From positions 5,704,001 through 5,768,000 of the forward strand of contig NC_133958.1 in NCBI RefSeq assembly GCF_031877795.1: 64,000 nucleotides of DNA. The letters run 5' to 3'. Of the stretch, positions 37,317-50,500 are shown in pieces. Source of the DNA: Strix aluco. Lineage: Eukaryota > Chordata > Aves > Strigiformes > Strigidae. A model generated the notes under the pieces. That model did no database searches, was not told the DNA's origin, and saw only the letters and a program-made list of their open reading frames with translations. The stretch's first letter is position 1, and each line of letters opens with the position of its first letter. The position numbers and the translations under genes are program-made.

Positions 37317-40300
37317 AATAGCAAGAATACAAATCAGGATTACCCTTACAATGGGCATCCTCCTAGTTCATAAAACGAGTAGCAATTCCCATTGATGTAC
37401 CCTAGTATAAGGAGGAGGCCCTGAAGATTGGAATTCTTCTCTTCTGCATCGTCAGAACTTTATCTGTGTCTTGGAGTGGACAGTGATGTGTTAAGTTTCT
37501 TTGAGATAAAACTTCATTTGATGTCTTAAAGAAATAGAATGGGAACACTTGTATCTTCCTTCTACCTCCTCAAACAAACTCTCTAGAGGAGGGAGAAGAG
37601 TACATAGTAGGTGGAGAAACTTCCTGATTTTAGACAGGGCTTTTGACTTAAGTAACTGTAATAATGCCCTCACAAAGGTCTTGAGGTTTAGCAATTAGAA
37701 GTAGTAAAGGGAGAACATGTGGTGATAGATCTTAGTCCCAGCAAATAAATTCCCACTCTCGCATTACATGCTGAATTTTTCACCAAAGGCTGTCATGAGA
37801 TCTTGCAGCATACGTGGTTTCACTAAGTTGTATGTGAAAATTAAAAAGTTAGTAGTGATGCTAACCACCAATGAGTCGTAGTGAGTCGTTACTGTTTGAT
37901 TAGTGAAATTATCTTAGCCACATCTGGGTGGACTGATGCTCCCCCTGAATTTAGGATTTAGCAGATCCTTAGTCCTTTCAGAAGACAGACCAGAGATACA
38001 TGTAAATGAAGACTGACTGCATCAACCTCTTAGAGCTGTAATCATCTCCTGAATTAGCATTGCAGGGCTGTAGCTTGTGATGTCAGACTGAATTACATGG
38101 CTATCGAAACGCCACGGTGTACTTCAAAAACTGTTTGAATTCTGTGAATAATTTAAGGCCTTTCAGTTTCCAATATTATTTAGTGCTTTTCTCTAGTTTG
38201 CTGCTTCTAATCACCAGAGGGATTTTTGGATTAATACATTAAATGCAGAAAAGGTGGTAAATGTAAGAGCAAGACCCCTTCACAAGTCCAGCAGTGATGG
38301 AATACTGCTGTAGGAGGGGAGAAGACTGGTAAAACATTCTAAATGGTGACCACAGTATTCTTAGCTCTCATCACCTATTGCTTTGATGTAAGGTTGTGCC
38401 TGTAACTAAGTGACATTTCTAGCTGGTTTTACTATTTCCAGCAGAGCAGCTCCAGCAGTCATGAACCGATTTGTGCATCTGTGTTTGAAATACAGCCGTG
38501 CTCTTTTGCACCTTTACCCCTTCAAGATATAAAAGCACTCAAGAGATTTCATATTTTTTCAAAGGGCAGGAGCAATGTTGGGGAAAGGGGGGTGGGGTTA
38601 CAGAAAACTGTTCTACCTCTATATTTTTTCAAAGTGCTGTTCCTGAAATACTCTCTATAAATGTTCTCCAGCATCTTCTAGTTGGATGAAGGGGTAGCAG
38701 AGGCGAAAGGTGAAGGAGCTTCTTTCTTCTGACCAAATGTTATTACTTGTCTGAAAATGCATTGTGTTAGACCATTTGCTGTTTCTCTTTCTCTTAGAGA
38801 TTTATCTCACGTGGAAGATAAACTAAGGGTAAATGTTAAATTCAGAGTCCTGCTGCTGCCCACTGTGGTGGTAGTTAGCCAACCCGTGGCCCCCATGAAT
38901 AAAATCATAGCCATTAAGAACCTGACAGAACTGTTCTTGGAGAGATTTTTGTGCTCTCGGAATGTCCGTTGTAGTTACAGTCCCCTCAGTCCCGTAGGGG
39001 CAGGAGATGGGCCTGTCAGGATGGAAACAAAGAGCCGCTGCTCCGCGGTCCCGTTGGGTGCAGCTGCACGGCACCTGCCGCACGGTCAGGCAACCTGCAG
39101 CGCTGTCATCCCAGCCTGTCACGCTTCACCTCTAATTTTGGTTCATATTTTTAACCTTCGCGTTCTTTGCAAGTACACACAGTAAAACCCCACAAAATTC
39201 TAACAGCTCACACAAAGGAGTTTTCAGGTTGGTTTGGTTTTTTTAAACCTTTTAGAAGATCTATATTTAAAAAGCTTTATCACAGGTATAAAATGTTTTA
39301 TAGTGGTTCAAGATATTTTTCATACTGGGTAGACAGGAAGGAACTTCACTAATCCTGGAGTTGTTATGGAGGTGCGGGAGTGATTGCTCCATTTTCTCAG
39401 CAGGCAATACATTTGGAAGTAAACAACTGCATGTTCTTGCTTTTTGTTGCTGTTGTTCTTGTGGTTTGTTTTTGTTTTTTAGGCTGGCCAGTCACAGAGC
39501 GACATGTCATGTGTCCAAAACTGGCTTGTACACACAGGACTACAGTTGGCTGCCCTGTGGGTCTTTGTGCCATGTCACGCAGAACAAAAACAGGGAAGCA
39601 GTGACTTTTGACTCATCCCCAAATGAGACATGTAGGAATAAGCTTAGATTAAATAAAAAGGTGACCCTGTGCTCTGAGTTGGCTTCTGATGACTTTAGAT
39701 GGGGCTGATCATTGCATAGGGACCTGTGTAAGAGGCATTCCACCTGAAAAGAGGTCTGTAACTTTGGGAGAGCAAAAAGCTCCACTGTTGCTAGAGTAAT
39801 TTAGTGATACCTGTTCTGATTTGGACTCTGTGTCTTGTGAGTAAGCTGTATTTCTTTGTGGTGAAGGCTCGCTATTAAGACCGAGCTGATGATGATGCAT
39901 GGTAATGGCTTGTAGCGCTTCTCAAGAGCTGACCCAGCAGGCTGCTTAAAATTCATGTATGGTATCAGCTGGGAAGCAATGGCTGAAACCCATAAAGAGG
40001 GCTGCAATATTCTAATTTATTGCCAGTACCTCTTTTATGCCCATTGAACTATTCAGGTCTTTCCGCAGTTGATTATTCTTTTCTGCGGTTATGTTGGAGG
40101 GTAAAAGGGAGAGAAAAAATGCCTTTGCCACACAAGTATGTTACTGTACTGGCACGCGGCTACTTAGGAGGAACTTCCTACCTCTTAGAGTAGGTATCTC
40201 TAATAAGACAATGCAAGCGAAAAGGATCACTTAATAAAGGGGAGTCAAGTGCATGTGGAATAAATAACTTTTATAGATTATAAACAATAGTTTGTTACAA

Positions 40301-40412
40301 TGAGATCTGCCACAGCTGAGGGCAGTTTGCTTCCATTTTTATATCATTATTTTAGCTTAGTAATGCTAAAGTGCATTCTTGAAAAAACTTCAAATTGGGC
40401 TAGTGAGTGTGA

Positions 40413-40431
40413 TTTTTTTTTTTTTTTTTTT
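40413..40431. repeat. T homopolymer, 19 nt
   Basis: Nineteen T within AT-rich intronic sequence. No retroelement body is visible on either side. Confidence 0.85.
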
Positions 40432-42589
40432 CTGTGAATGAATTGAAAATGTTATGCTATCTTTCAAAATGCTTCAACATATATTATCAATATTTTTTCT
40501 TATTTAACCAAGCTTTGTGAAATATTTTATTAACTATTGCAAGATGTGTCATGTTCACACACCACGCTTACTTCATGGAGTTCCTAGTAGCATCTACGAC
40601 TTCGAAATTTCCAGTATTTTCAACAAAATGTAGTTGATGTCTAAAAACCTCCAGGTGGAAACATTGTTTCATGATTTGTTAGCTGCTTTTTTGTTTGTCT
40701 GCTAGTGATCTTCTCTTGGTTTAGGCTGAAGATTTTCTTTTCCCTTGCCTCTCTGGCATTAAGTTGGATCTGACTTTGAAAAGAGACAGCAGTTAGATAG
40801 GGAATGAGGATGAAGCAATAAAATCTATTTCAATAAAATAACCACCCTTCCTAGGAACAAGCACAGAACTTGTTTTAAGCCCAAGATGTTGTTCTTTGCA
40901 CTTCTGCTTACTTTAAATCTCCTAGAATTGTGGACAGCAGTAGGAGAAACCCTCTTCACGGCTATTTAAAATGCTGTCTCAGTGGTTGAGTAAAAACAGT
41001 TCATGAAATTCTTCTCAAGCATCTGATACCACATGTATCGTAGCAATAAAACGCAGCTATTATTTTTACTTTTGATAGTGATGTGTGCCTCGAAAGGGAT
41101 GTTACATGTTGCAGTTCCTTGTCCCTGTTCTGGGGTGCAGTAGAAATTGCCGACGCGCTTTATTATTTCATTATTCTGTGTAGTGCCTATAGAAATCATC
41201 AAATCACGTTTTTAAAACATCTGTGACACCCTTCCCTTTGTGTAAGATGAGTAAATAAATCCAGGTGTTGTAATTGTCCTACTTGTAGTATTCTTTCTCA
41301 CAGGCTGTTCATGTAAGTTGAACTTAGCGTGTCTGCTACAGTAAGAAACTCTTGAGTTTATAATCAGTATTCCCCACCCCTAATTCTATGTCTGCTTTCC
41401 ATGCTTGAAGTGATAACTGAGATGCTAATGTGAGAATGCACAATCTGCTTCGTCGCATATCATAATCAGCATTTAAACTGAAATCCCATTTAGCTTGCTC
41501 TTAGCAGATTGCCCTCTTGTGACCTAAAGCTCAGCACATCTAGATCTGGTCTGATGTGGCTTTTCTGGTTGATAGGCTCAGCCAGTGAGTAAGACCTTAG
41601 ACTGCCTTTAATGGGCTGCCCAGAGCTCTTGATCACCCTTTGTGGTTTGTCTTTCTGTAATAGATAGCAGTGGTCTAGACTGAACTTTCAGAAAGTGAAA
41701 TGAATTATTTGTGCCTTGGCTTTTCCTCTGTTGTTGTCCCTTATTTATTAGTGTTGTAGGGATACAGAGAATGAATCTGATGCTGCAGTGGTTGGGGCAA
41801 GCTGTACGCTTGTTAGGTCAGTCCTAAATTTTCATAGAATACTAAGCAGCAAATCCTTACATTTATAAACAAATGTATTTTCTTCCACACTGGAACAAGC
41901 TAGGAAGCTGCTAAATTAATGAAACACTGAAAGGGCACGTGCTGTTCTCTTACTTGGTTTCTTTCTTCCACCATTACTCTTGCAGCAGACTCCTGTAAAC
42001 TACTTGACTTGGCCTTTGTCTTGAGCACAGCAGAAATGAAGGGGCGGGGGGCGTATTTCAGCAGGTATTCGCTTGTGTTCTGGGGTGGGGGTTTTTTTTG
42101 TTTGCGTTTATTTTATGGAAGGAAACTCATGAAACACTTGTGGCAGCGTATTCCACGTGGCATTCAGAGGGGAGGCTCAGGAGTATGTTCCCTGGGTTAG
42201 ACATTGATGGGAAAATGGAAAGCAAGTGTCAAGTAAAAACAATAGTCACTTATTTATAGTGGAAGGGGACGCTGGGCACGTTGCTCATCTGTTCTAGAAG
42301 GGGGAAACAGGAAAAAACACCACTGTGTTCTTGTATACCTGTACTTGTAATACACAAGAGAATAAAAAAGAATCAATTTCTTATAGCCTGTGAATTGCTC
42401 CTGGCCTGCATCACACTTTGCCAGATAAAGAACAGTTGCTGGTATTGTGTTTTAGTTGTGTGTCGCAGCAGTGACTAATGAGCGAAGGTGTGGATGTTTG
42501 AGTAGTACCACCTCCTGCCTCTCATCTCATGCTAGTTAATAACCTGGACTGTCTCATTGCTTGGTGGACTCTCCTCCTCTTTCCCCTCT

Positions 42590-42880
42590 CCATTTATTTG
42601 CATCTTTTAAAAATTGCCTTGTTACACTTCCAAAAGACAAATTCTAGTGGAGGCAGGCTGCAATAGCTGCTGGCTTTCCCATAGGCAGAGCTCTCTGGCT
42701 TCCAATTAGCTGCAGAGGAAATCCAGCTAACAGGGAATAATAGATGGAATTCATAGTCAGCTGCATGTAATCAAGTCATAAACCACCCCATAACATGCAT
42801 CAACAGGGCCTGCAATGATGGTTTTAAATATTCTGTAGACAAAAGGGGCTATTTATGGTTTTACATGTGACCTAGATTAT
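42590..42880. promoter_or_regulatory. Candidate conserved non-coding element
   Basis: The block contains CCAATTAGCTGCAGAGG, an octamer-like ATTTGCAT near 42594, TGTAATCAAGTCATAAACC and GGGGCTATTTATGG (MEF2-like CTATTTATGG). CpG is absent and the composition complex. An intronic enhancer is a reasonable guess, not shown. Confidence 0.25.
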
Positions 42881-45800
42881 AATCTTGCTGGATATCATAG
42901 AATACCCTCTCTGTCCTCTACTCCATGAAATCCCAGTGTTGCCCTGGTTTACTAAAACCTTTCAGGAGAGCTTGGGTTACGCTCCCAGCTTTTCTCAGGG
43001 AGATTTCTTGAGTGCTACAAACCTTCTGTTACACACATTGCATGAACAGGTTTTCTTGATTATTATTCTGAGATTTCTTTGAGACGTGATTATTTTGCAG
43101 ATACCTCTTCTCTTATGTAAAATTACATAGTAACTGCTTGTTATTAATAGTTTTTCCTAATTTTAAATTGTGGAATTAAACTGCCCCGTGAAATAGTATT
43201 TCAGTGGTTTTTCACATGACTAGAATATAGAATAGCAAAAAAGCAAGGTTCCCTGCTGTTCAAATGTCACAGCATTTGTAAATTATGTTGGATAAGTTGC
43301 ATTTCTTGTCTTTATTAATAGTAATTCCAACCTTAAGGTCTTTCACCTGGGCACCTAGGTTTTGTCATATTCCTACCTGTTTCTCTAGAAATGGCAGTTG
43401 TTTTTCAAAAAAATCCACTTAAAACCAAGGTGACTGCCTGCCTCAGTATTCTCAGCATTGACCGTTACCACAAAATTGCAGAGAGTTTCTTTATATTACA
43501 TTTTTGGCAAACATATTTCTGTATATGCCAACATGCTTATCAACTGCTCTATAATTATTACAAAACTATATTAGTCAGTTGTTATTCAGTACTTGATACT
43601 GTTTTAAGTTTTGGAGCTGGGAAGGAAAGAGCCTGAATGTAATTTCCTTGTTTTACTGGGTTGCTGAGTTATCAATGAGATTTGCATCTTCTGTTTTTCC
43701 ATAATTAACTCAGCAAGACTAAAGCAGATAGAACATTTTCTTTGACTTCCTGCACCTCATTTTGCATTTTTGCATACATATTTTTAATTCTTTCATCTGA
43801 GTTTATAGCATGACTTTGGTTTTGTTGCACATACTAAATCTTCTTGCACTCTACTTCCAAAGCAAGTTCATTTGAGTCTGTTGTGATTACCTTTAATTTG
43901 GTTGTTTATGTATAGTGTTTCTTCCAGAAACAGTTTTCCTAGTTTTCACCTTTATCAGAGAGCTTTGGAGAGAATTATTTCCAAAGATATTGTAAGGAGG
44001 CTACCTGGTAATTTCTTATTCTTCTGATGCAATATCAATGTCTTGATCAGACTTTGTTTTCTGCTGCAGCTCTGTGGATGAGTCTTCCTAATTATTTTTG
44101 ATAAAGCATTATGTATATGTGTGTATATTTATAAACCATATACAGAAAATATAAGTATCCTCATATGTTTTGTGTTATGAATGTGGAGTTTGCTGTTTGT
44201 TGGTACTGTGAATTCCCAGGTACTGTTCTAGATAGAATTCAGGCTGCTGCTGAGTAGGCAGGTGAGAATAATTTTTATTTTATGCTGTGTTCTGAAAGGA
44301 GTTATCTATAAATATCTACCAAGTTACAACTTTTCTCTTCCTAAAAATAATTCCCTAGAACTGTCCTTTAGCAAAAGATTTACAAAAACTTAATCAGTAG
44401 TTAAACTCGCAGTGTGCTGAAGCTACCAGCCATCAGGCCGTGTTCAGGAAGATCCGTTCGCTGTCTGCATCTCTACAGTTGTCTTTGTGAGGCCATGAAG
44501 AAGGCTGTAAACCCGCCACGAGCTCTCTCCTTCCTGCCTCCCAGCAACATGGTGTCTTTTTTGCAATACCCTGTGTGGTTCTGCCTGCAGCTGTACTCAC
44601 CTTCAGAGAGCACGGAGGCATCTGGAGACAGCTCTGATCCGAAAGGCGTTCTTCAGCCGCAGAGCCGCTGGAGCCACGCGCTCAGGGGTTCTGCACGTGT
44701 AACACTTGTGTCTGGTCTGGAGAGATGCCTTGCAGTTGGGAAGTGTCAAGGTAAACATATCCCATTTTGTTCTCCTTTGACTTATCTTAGTCCCAGAGAG
44801 TCTCATATAAATAATATTTTACCAGAAATAATTCTCCACTTGAAGGCAAGCAGAATAGATGACCTAAATAGATGCCTTTCACCTATGAATGTCACTATCA
44901 GACAGTTCTTTGTATCAGTCTGGTCATGAGAGATAAAAAATACAAAACAGTGCTGGCTTTTACAAAGTTTGAGAAATTCTTAGTAATGCTGTGAACTAAT
45001 AAATTATTGCTTATCAGAAGTATGAATGTCATGTCTCAATGTCTGCATTTTTAAAAGAAACTTCAAAAGAATATCTTTGTCTTACGGATTCCCTAGTTTT
45101 TCATAAAAGGCTGAAAAACACTTTTTAGAACCTTAAACTGCTGTCTTCTCTCAAATCTGTCTTGACAACTGTTTAATGGTATTATCATCACAAATGGACT
45201 TCACCAACATTGGAGACATCTGAGCAATTCTAAATGACATTGGAGTTCATGTAGGCGTTCTGCCTAGAAAGCAGCTAGATTAAAGGCTGAACTCATCTTG
45301 TCTGCTGGGAGCTGTGATATATCTGGTGTCGTAAATAGAGTGTGATAGGCCAGAGGCTAAAGAGAGTAAGATGGAAAGAAAACAGTACTAACTAAAGACT
45401 AGCAAGTCAGGAGTATGGATACTTTGGTTAAGGCATTAACGTCTTATCCAGAAGCATGGGTTCAATTTCTGATCAACCTTTTTCTGATTAGCATAATTCC
45501 TGTGACTCTGCACAATCCTCATTTCAAGCGCTCAACTTTGTTTTTCAGCTTAAGCTTTTGGGGAAGGATTTCGGTGTTTGTGAGATGGGGAAAAAAAAGG
45601 AAGACTATAACTCACTAAAGTGTTATTATTGAAATCATTTGATCTCTTGGACAACGGCTTTAGAGCTGACTTGGTGTGAGTAGCACGCGCGATGATCAGT
45701 TGGCTGTCGTGTGGACTTCAGGAATATGTCTGTGATTAGAAGGTACTGGCAAGGGAGCAGGTGCCCATATCTTTTCCAGTGCTGTGATGGGCATTGATTG

Positions 45801-47200
45801 ATTTGTTTTGTAGGTTTTGCTCTGAACTAGTTTAATTTCAGATGTCTGTACAAGCTGACATGTTCCAGGAAGGATAATAATCTGAAAAGTTTTAGGCTGT
45901 TTATTAGTTGTCCAGATCACATATTTTTATAATAGTTTTGTTTCAGAATTTTATTAAATAGCCTTAAATCACCAAACAGTTCTGCATCTGTGGATATCAC
46001 TTGCTAAAAAACAAAACAAAGTAAAATTTAAAAAAGTAGAACCTGTAGAACATTACAATTTTCTTTAAATACGTTACTTTCCAAACCAAGTCACTTCAGA
46101 AGTCTTTATGCTTAACTATGCAGGCACTGGATATGCAATGGGTTTTCTGTCTGGAAGGTATCCCTGTGATCCTCCAACTGCCCCTAGACTTCAGCATTCC
46201 CAGATGCCAAAACGTTGTACAGACCCATCCATTTAACTCTTATTTTTCTCTGTTTAATGAATGAGCAGGAGACTTTCTGTTGTTCTTGCAGGTCAGGTGT
46301 TGTGGATCCCCCTTCCAACTTCACCTCTGTGAGAGCCCCTCTCTCTTCAGAACGGTGGTGTCAAGTCTGATGATGCTTTAGGGAAGGGAATCTCTTGAAG
46401 TCTTGTTTGTGACCCGAATGCACAAGACTAAGACTACAGGTTTTGGTTTCCTGTGAGGTGAAGATAATCTAGTGAATGCATTTGTTAAATGTTTCTAACT
46501 GATACCAAGGCCTGTGTGCTGGTAACAGTCAAATGTGGTGTACTGACATTTTAATGGGAATTACATGCCTTTACAGGATCTGGTCATGTCTTTTGACTGC
46601 CTTGTTAGTCCCACTGTTGATAGTGGTTTCTGAGAGGTGAAGCTGGGTTTTTCCAATTGCTAAAATATAAAAGAAAGCCAAATGGTCAGCTAAATGACTT
46701 TTCTTCTTTTTCTAATAAACGCTACTCTCTCATACTTTATTAGTTGTATGTGATGTCTGTCCTTGTCATAGTTCTCTTTGTCTTTTTCACACTAAAACCG
46801 AAGGATATTAGTTTGCCTTTCTCAAGGGAGGAGCACTGATCTACTCATGAGGAGGTCTGGCTTACAAAGCTTGTGAAATCCAGAGGAAATCCTTTGATTG
46901 GCAGGGAAAATTGCCACAGACTTGACTTTGCGCGTTGCAGCCTCACCAGAGATTTGCTTTGATGCTGCCTTGTTTCCTGCTAATATAAAAACAAAAGTTG
47001 CTGCATTCCCAATTACTACTTTATCTGTTGTAAACATGGTCCCTTGGGAAAGCGCTTACTTGGAAATTATTTGCATGTTTGACAGCAGGTTCTTTTCCCT
47101 GTGTTAAAAATGTAGGGCAGTATCTGTCAGTAATAGAGACCCTCTCTTCATTTTTCCTCTTTCTGTGGGTGGATAATTATATTTGCAGGGCTAAAGGAAA
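42881..47200. other. Intronic DNA with the longest non-island open frame
   Basis: Besides the SINE relic at 45.4 kb, a 171-codon frame on + (44414-44929) is the longest ATG-started frame outside the CpG island. It is Ser/Leu-rich, lacks any known domain and has competing frames of over 60 codons on the other strand. I consider it chance, but record it. Confidence 0.35.
45421..45592 (+). repeat. MIR-like tRNA-derived SINE relic
   Basis: The head reads TTGGTTAAGGCATTAAC, then GGGTTCAATTTCTGATC, which resembles the A-box/B-box region of tRNA-derived amniote SINEs. Then TGTGACTCTGCACAATC and CTCAACTTTGTTTTTCAGC match the CORE-SINE middle (ctgtgaccttgggcaaatc ... cctcagtttccc), and GTGAGATGGGGA matches the 'tgtaaaatgggga' end. 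It is old and diverged and cannot be active. Confidence 0.6.
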
Positions 47201-47209
47201 AATCGGCTG

Positions 47210-47470
47210 TCGTGCAGACAATTTTCATTAATTTTGTAATAACTTAATCTGTGTCAAGGAACATAAAATGGATCAAAACCTAAATGAGAATGACTTTTTA
47301 AATAATAAAATATTGGCACGCAGCTAAGCTTCAATGCATTATCATTCAGACTTGAGAAGCTGTTAAAGTTGGAACGTTGCAGTGCATCTCAAAGGAGCCA
47401 TTTTTAGTTTAATATGTTAAATTGCATTAAAATTAAAGTATAAAAATAGCCTCTCCTAAATTACATCTGC
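47210..47470. promoter_or_regulatory. Candidate conserved non-coding element
   Basis: The segment contains TTTTCATTAATTTTGTAATAA, TTTAGTTTAATATG and TTGCATTAAAATTAAAG, rich in homeodomain-type cores, with no repeat and only sparse CpG. It ends at a 13-nt T run (47498-47510). The texture is enhancer-like; conservation is unverified. Confidence 0.25.
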
Positions 47471-47510
47471 AGCATGTGACTTCTTGGGCCTATTTACTTT
47501 TTTTTTTTTT

Positions 47511-50500
47511 AAATCCTGCTAAAGTTATGACTGAGAATGTTATAAGCTTTTTTATTAGATATATGGTGAAAACCAGTTAGCCTTGCAGTGCTGGGCCTCG
47601 GAGCCTGCACTCGCTCACGAGCAAAGGGAAGTTATGAGAATCATTTGCAACAGGCTACGCTGGAAGGCACAGAACAGTTTCTGAGGAGCTCTGGTGCTGT
47701 ATTTCTTGCCCTCCCCCAGTCTCCAGAAATGCAGAGCGTGCTCCTGACGAGACTGGGGAGCGGGCAGACTTGACCCCTGGGGTAAATGGTTGCGCTGGAT
47801 GAGCGAGGGCCCAGCTGGCTGCGGGAGGAGGCCTGAGCAGGGCTGCTGGGACGTCCCTGGGCGAGCAGCCCAGCACCCGCTGAGGGAGGCACTGAGGGGA
47901 AGAAGGGCTGAGGGAAGGTGAAGAGGACACATTCATAGGTGACAAATTACAGTCGGAAGGTGGCACAGAAAACAGTCAATCAAGTACAGAGTGCATATAT
48001 TAAAAGTAAAATCTCTGCCTTGCTAGGGGAATGTCTATTTAGGGAAACAGCCACTTGCCTATCTGTTGGTTTTATTTGCTTCTTATAGTTAGATATTGCC
48101 TGGTCTTGTCTGGTTGATTAGGGGGGATTTGGGGGTTTTTTGTTTGTTTTTGTAACATCTAGCTCATTGGGGAATAAGCATGGGCTTTGATTTTGACATC
48201 ATTATTTTTTGTCTTCAAGTTCTGAATTCATGGAAGTGGCCATTACCACTATAAAGAGGTCTTGAAGTAATCCCCTCTTTTTAATTTAAAAATAAAAAAA
48301 AAGTAATATTCAAAACATATACCTCAATTAGACCACTTTCCTGTATTTCTTGCCTTACCTTTTCTGGTACATTTTAATTTGCACTGCAAACAAATGAAAT
48401 AAATAATTTGTGGAAGATTTGGTTTTGTTTTCTATAATTACTCAAAATAAGGATTTCTGGAGCTTTTTAAAGCTCAATTATGAAGTATAAAAATGCCATG
48501 TCCATGTGAAAACTTGACAGGTGACTTCTGGTTAGTAATGCTGGAATTCAACTGGTAAGGTGTATCTTTCACAATAAATAGTAAATAGAAACTGGCTTTT
48601 GATTTGACAGGAATAGAGAATGGAAAGACAAATCTGAAGGAGGGCAAATACTTCATGTAAATAAATTGAAGAGCTGGAACCTCTGAGGAATTTAAACTAG
48701 TATTGCCTGGCTTTTTAAGTAGTAACAAAATACTGTGGTTTTAGTGGCTCTGATCACCATGCTTAGTAAAAGAAATGATTACTTTAATGTTCCTTGCTGT
48801 CACAATTGCCTTGGCAATTGTGTGATTTTAGAATATATATGAGAGAAAGTATTCGGCCAAACTCAAATGTTCTTAAAACTGAGTTGTGGATGTTATACTA
48901 CAGAACTGATGCGTGGATAGCGCCATACCTGTGTTTTGTTGGGTTTTTTAAGAGACTGATTATTGTTACTCTGTCTGCTAGTGTGTATTTTAATGTTTTA
49001 GCAAAATATTATCTAAAGTCAGATGCTCGGGGATTGGTGGATTAACACAACAAATAGCGCAGTAGACTCTTAACTTTATACCTGATTTGCAAACAAACTG
49101 CTGAACTTGCAGAGATTTGCATCTCTATTTTTGTTCCTTCTGTGGACTCTGGTGTACGCGTGCTGCAGACTACTACAGATCAGATAATCTAAACGTATTT
49201 GCAAGGAGGTTTGTAATAACAGTTGGGTTAACCACAAGAGGTTTGCCAGATGAAAAGTAAAACTTTATTTACAAAATGCTGTGAAGACAGTGATCCTCTG
49301 TGGTTAATTATACTTTATATAATTGGCACAATAGTGCTACTTTACCTGAAGATGATTGATCTTGCATTTACATACACGCAGAATTAAATCTATTCCACAT
49401 TACTTCCGTAAGTAGTTGATTGCAAGGTGGGTCAGGATTTCTGAGTTATGTCTCAATGTTGACAGTAAGATACCAAAGGCTAGAGTGCAGTGTAAAGGGA
49501 CCAAAAAGAAGTCATCTTATGCTTAATTAGTCCCACAAATCTAATTTAATGCTTTTTGTAAAAAAACAGGGTATCTTTTGGGTAAACACTGACCTTCATT
49601 TTCTAACTAAACATGTAAGAACACATAAATGCCATGCTTTGAATTAACAGCCAGTATTGATTTACTGTCAAAGATAAAAATTCCTGGAGCTCCTCCACCA
49701 TGTCACCAATGTTTTTATTTAGAACATTCCAAACCATGTTCCTACTAATTTGCTTGTTCCCAGAGTTCTTCTGCAATCCATAAAATTAGAATTTTCTGTC
49801 TTGACTGCAGGAGAAGACTGTATGTTTGCAGTATCCAACACATGCTTAAATGGGATTATAGAGGTGAAGGGAATTGGGTATCTCTTCTTTCCTTGCTAGG
49901 TCAGCTGAATGAGTGTAGTAGCTTGGATTTGTAGTCATCAGACATGTTGCTCATGGGAATTACCAGCTTTATCTCAGTGCCTTGGGAACAGCTGACCTTG
50001 TTGGGAGCCATCATATGAGCTGCATTGATCTGGACCTTTGCCACTTTTGGCCAAATCATTTTAGAATGAGTCACTGGGTATGTCTGTAGCATTCTGAGCA
50101 CAGTGTATATATCCTGCTGAGCAGTTGAATGTATAGTTTGCATTCTGTTCCTCTTCCATTTTGTCTGATTGTCCCCCAACAGCCTGTGTGAGCCTACTTG
50201 GTAGCAATGTGAATACACCAAACATACTCCAAGGGGTTAATTCTCTCTGTGCTCAAGGCTGTGCTTGCAAGACTGCAGGACAGAAAATAGATGAGTCTTG
50301 TCCTCAGGGAACATCTGAGGCCATGCACGTGCCCACCAAGATGTGAACTGTGTTAATTCTGATAGCTGTTCAAATTTCAGGCAGTTTGGCAGAAGCGTTC
50401 CTGCCTACAGCGCTGTTAACGATGGAAACTTTTGGGTAGAAGGACTCTGGTCTGTGGCTTCACCACTTGAGAACTCGGTTGTGCTTCTGTACTCTTTCTA

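Larger units (their letters stand above)
28771..42580. other. Proximal part of the presumed first intron
   Basis: The DNA is AT-rich with one SINE core relic (31.8 kb), a T homopolymer and an inverted repeat. A CpG-richer patch at about 38990-39110 lies within a 142-codon open frame starting at 38757; it shows no domain and no splice-framed structure, so I do not call it a gene. Confidence 0.45.

Noticed and set aside
38757-39185. 142-codon + frame
   Set aside because: No domain, no splice-framed structure, and a competing 99-codon frame on the other strand.
45421-45490. tRNA-like sequence
   Set aside because: It has A/B-box-like motifs but no cloverleaf, and it continues into a SINE core.
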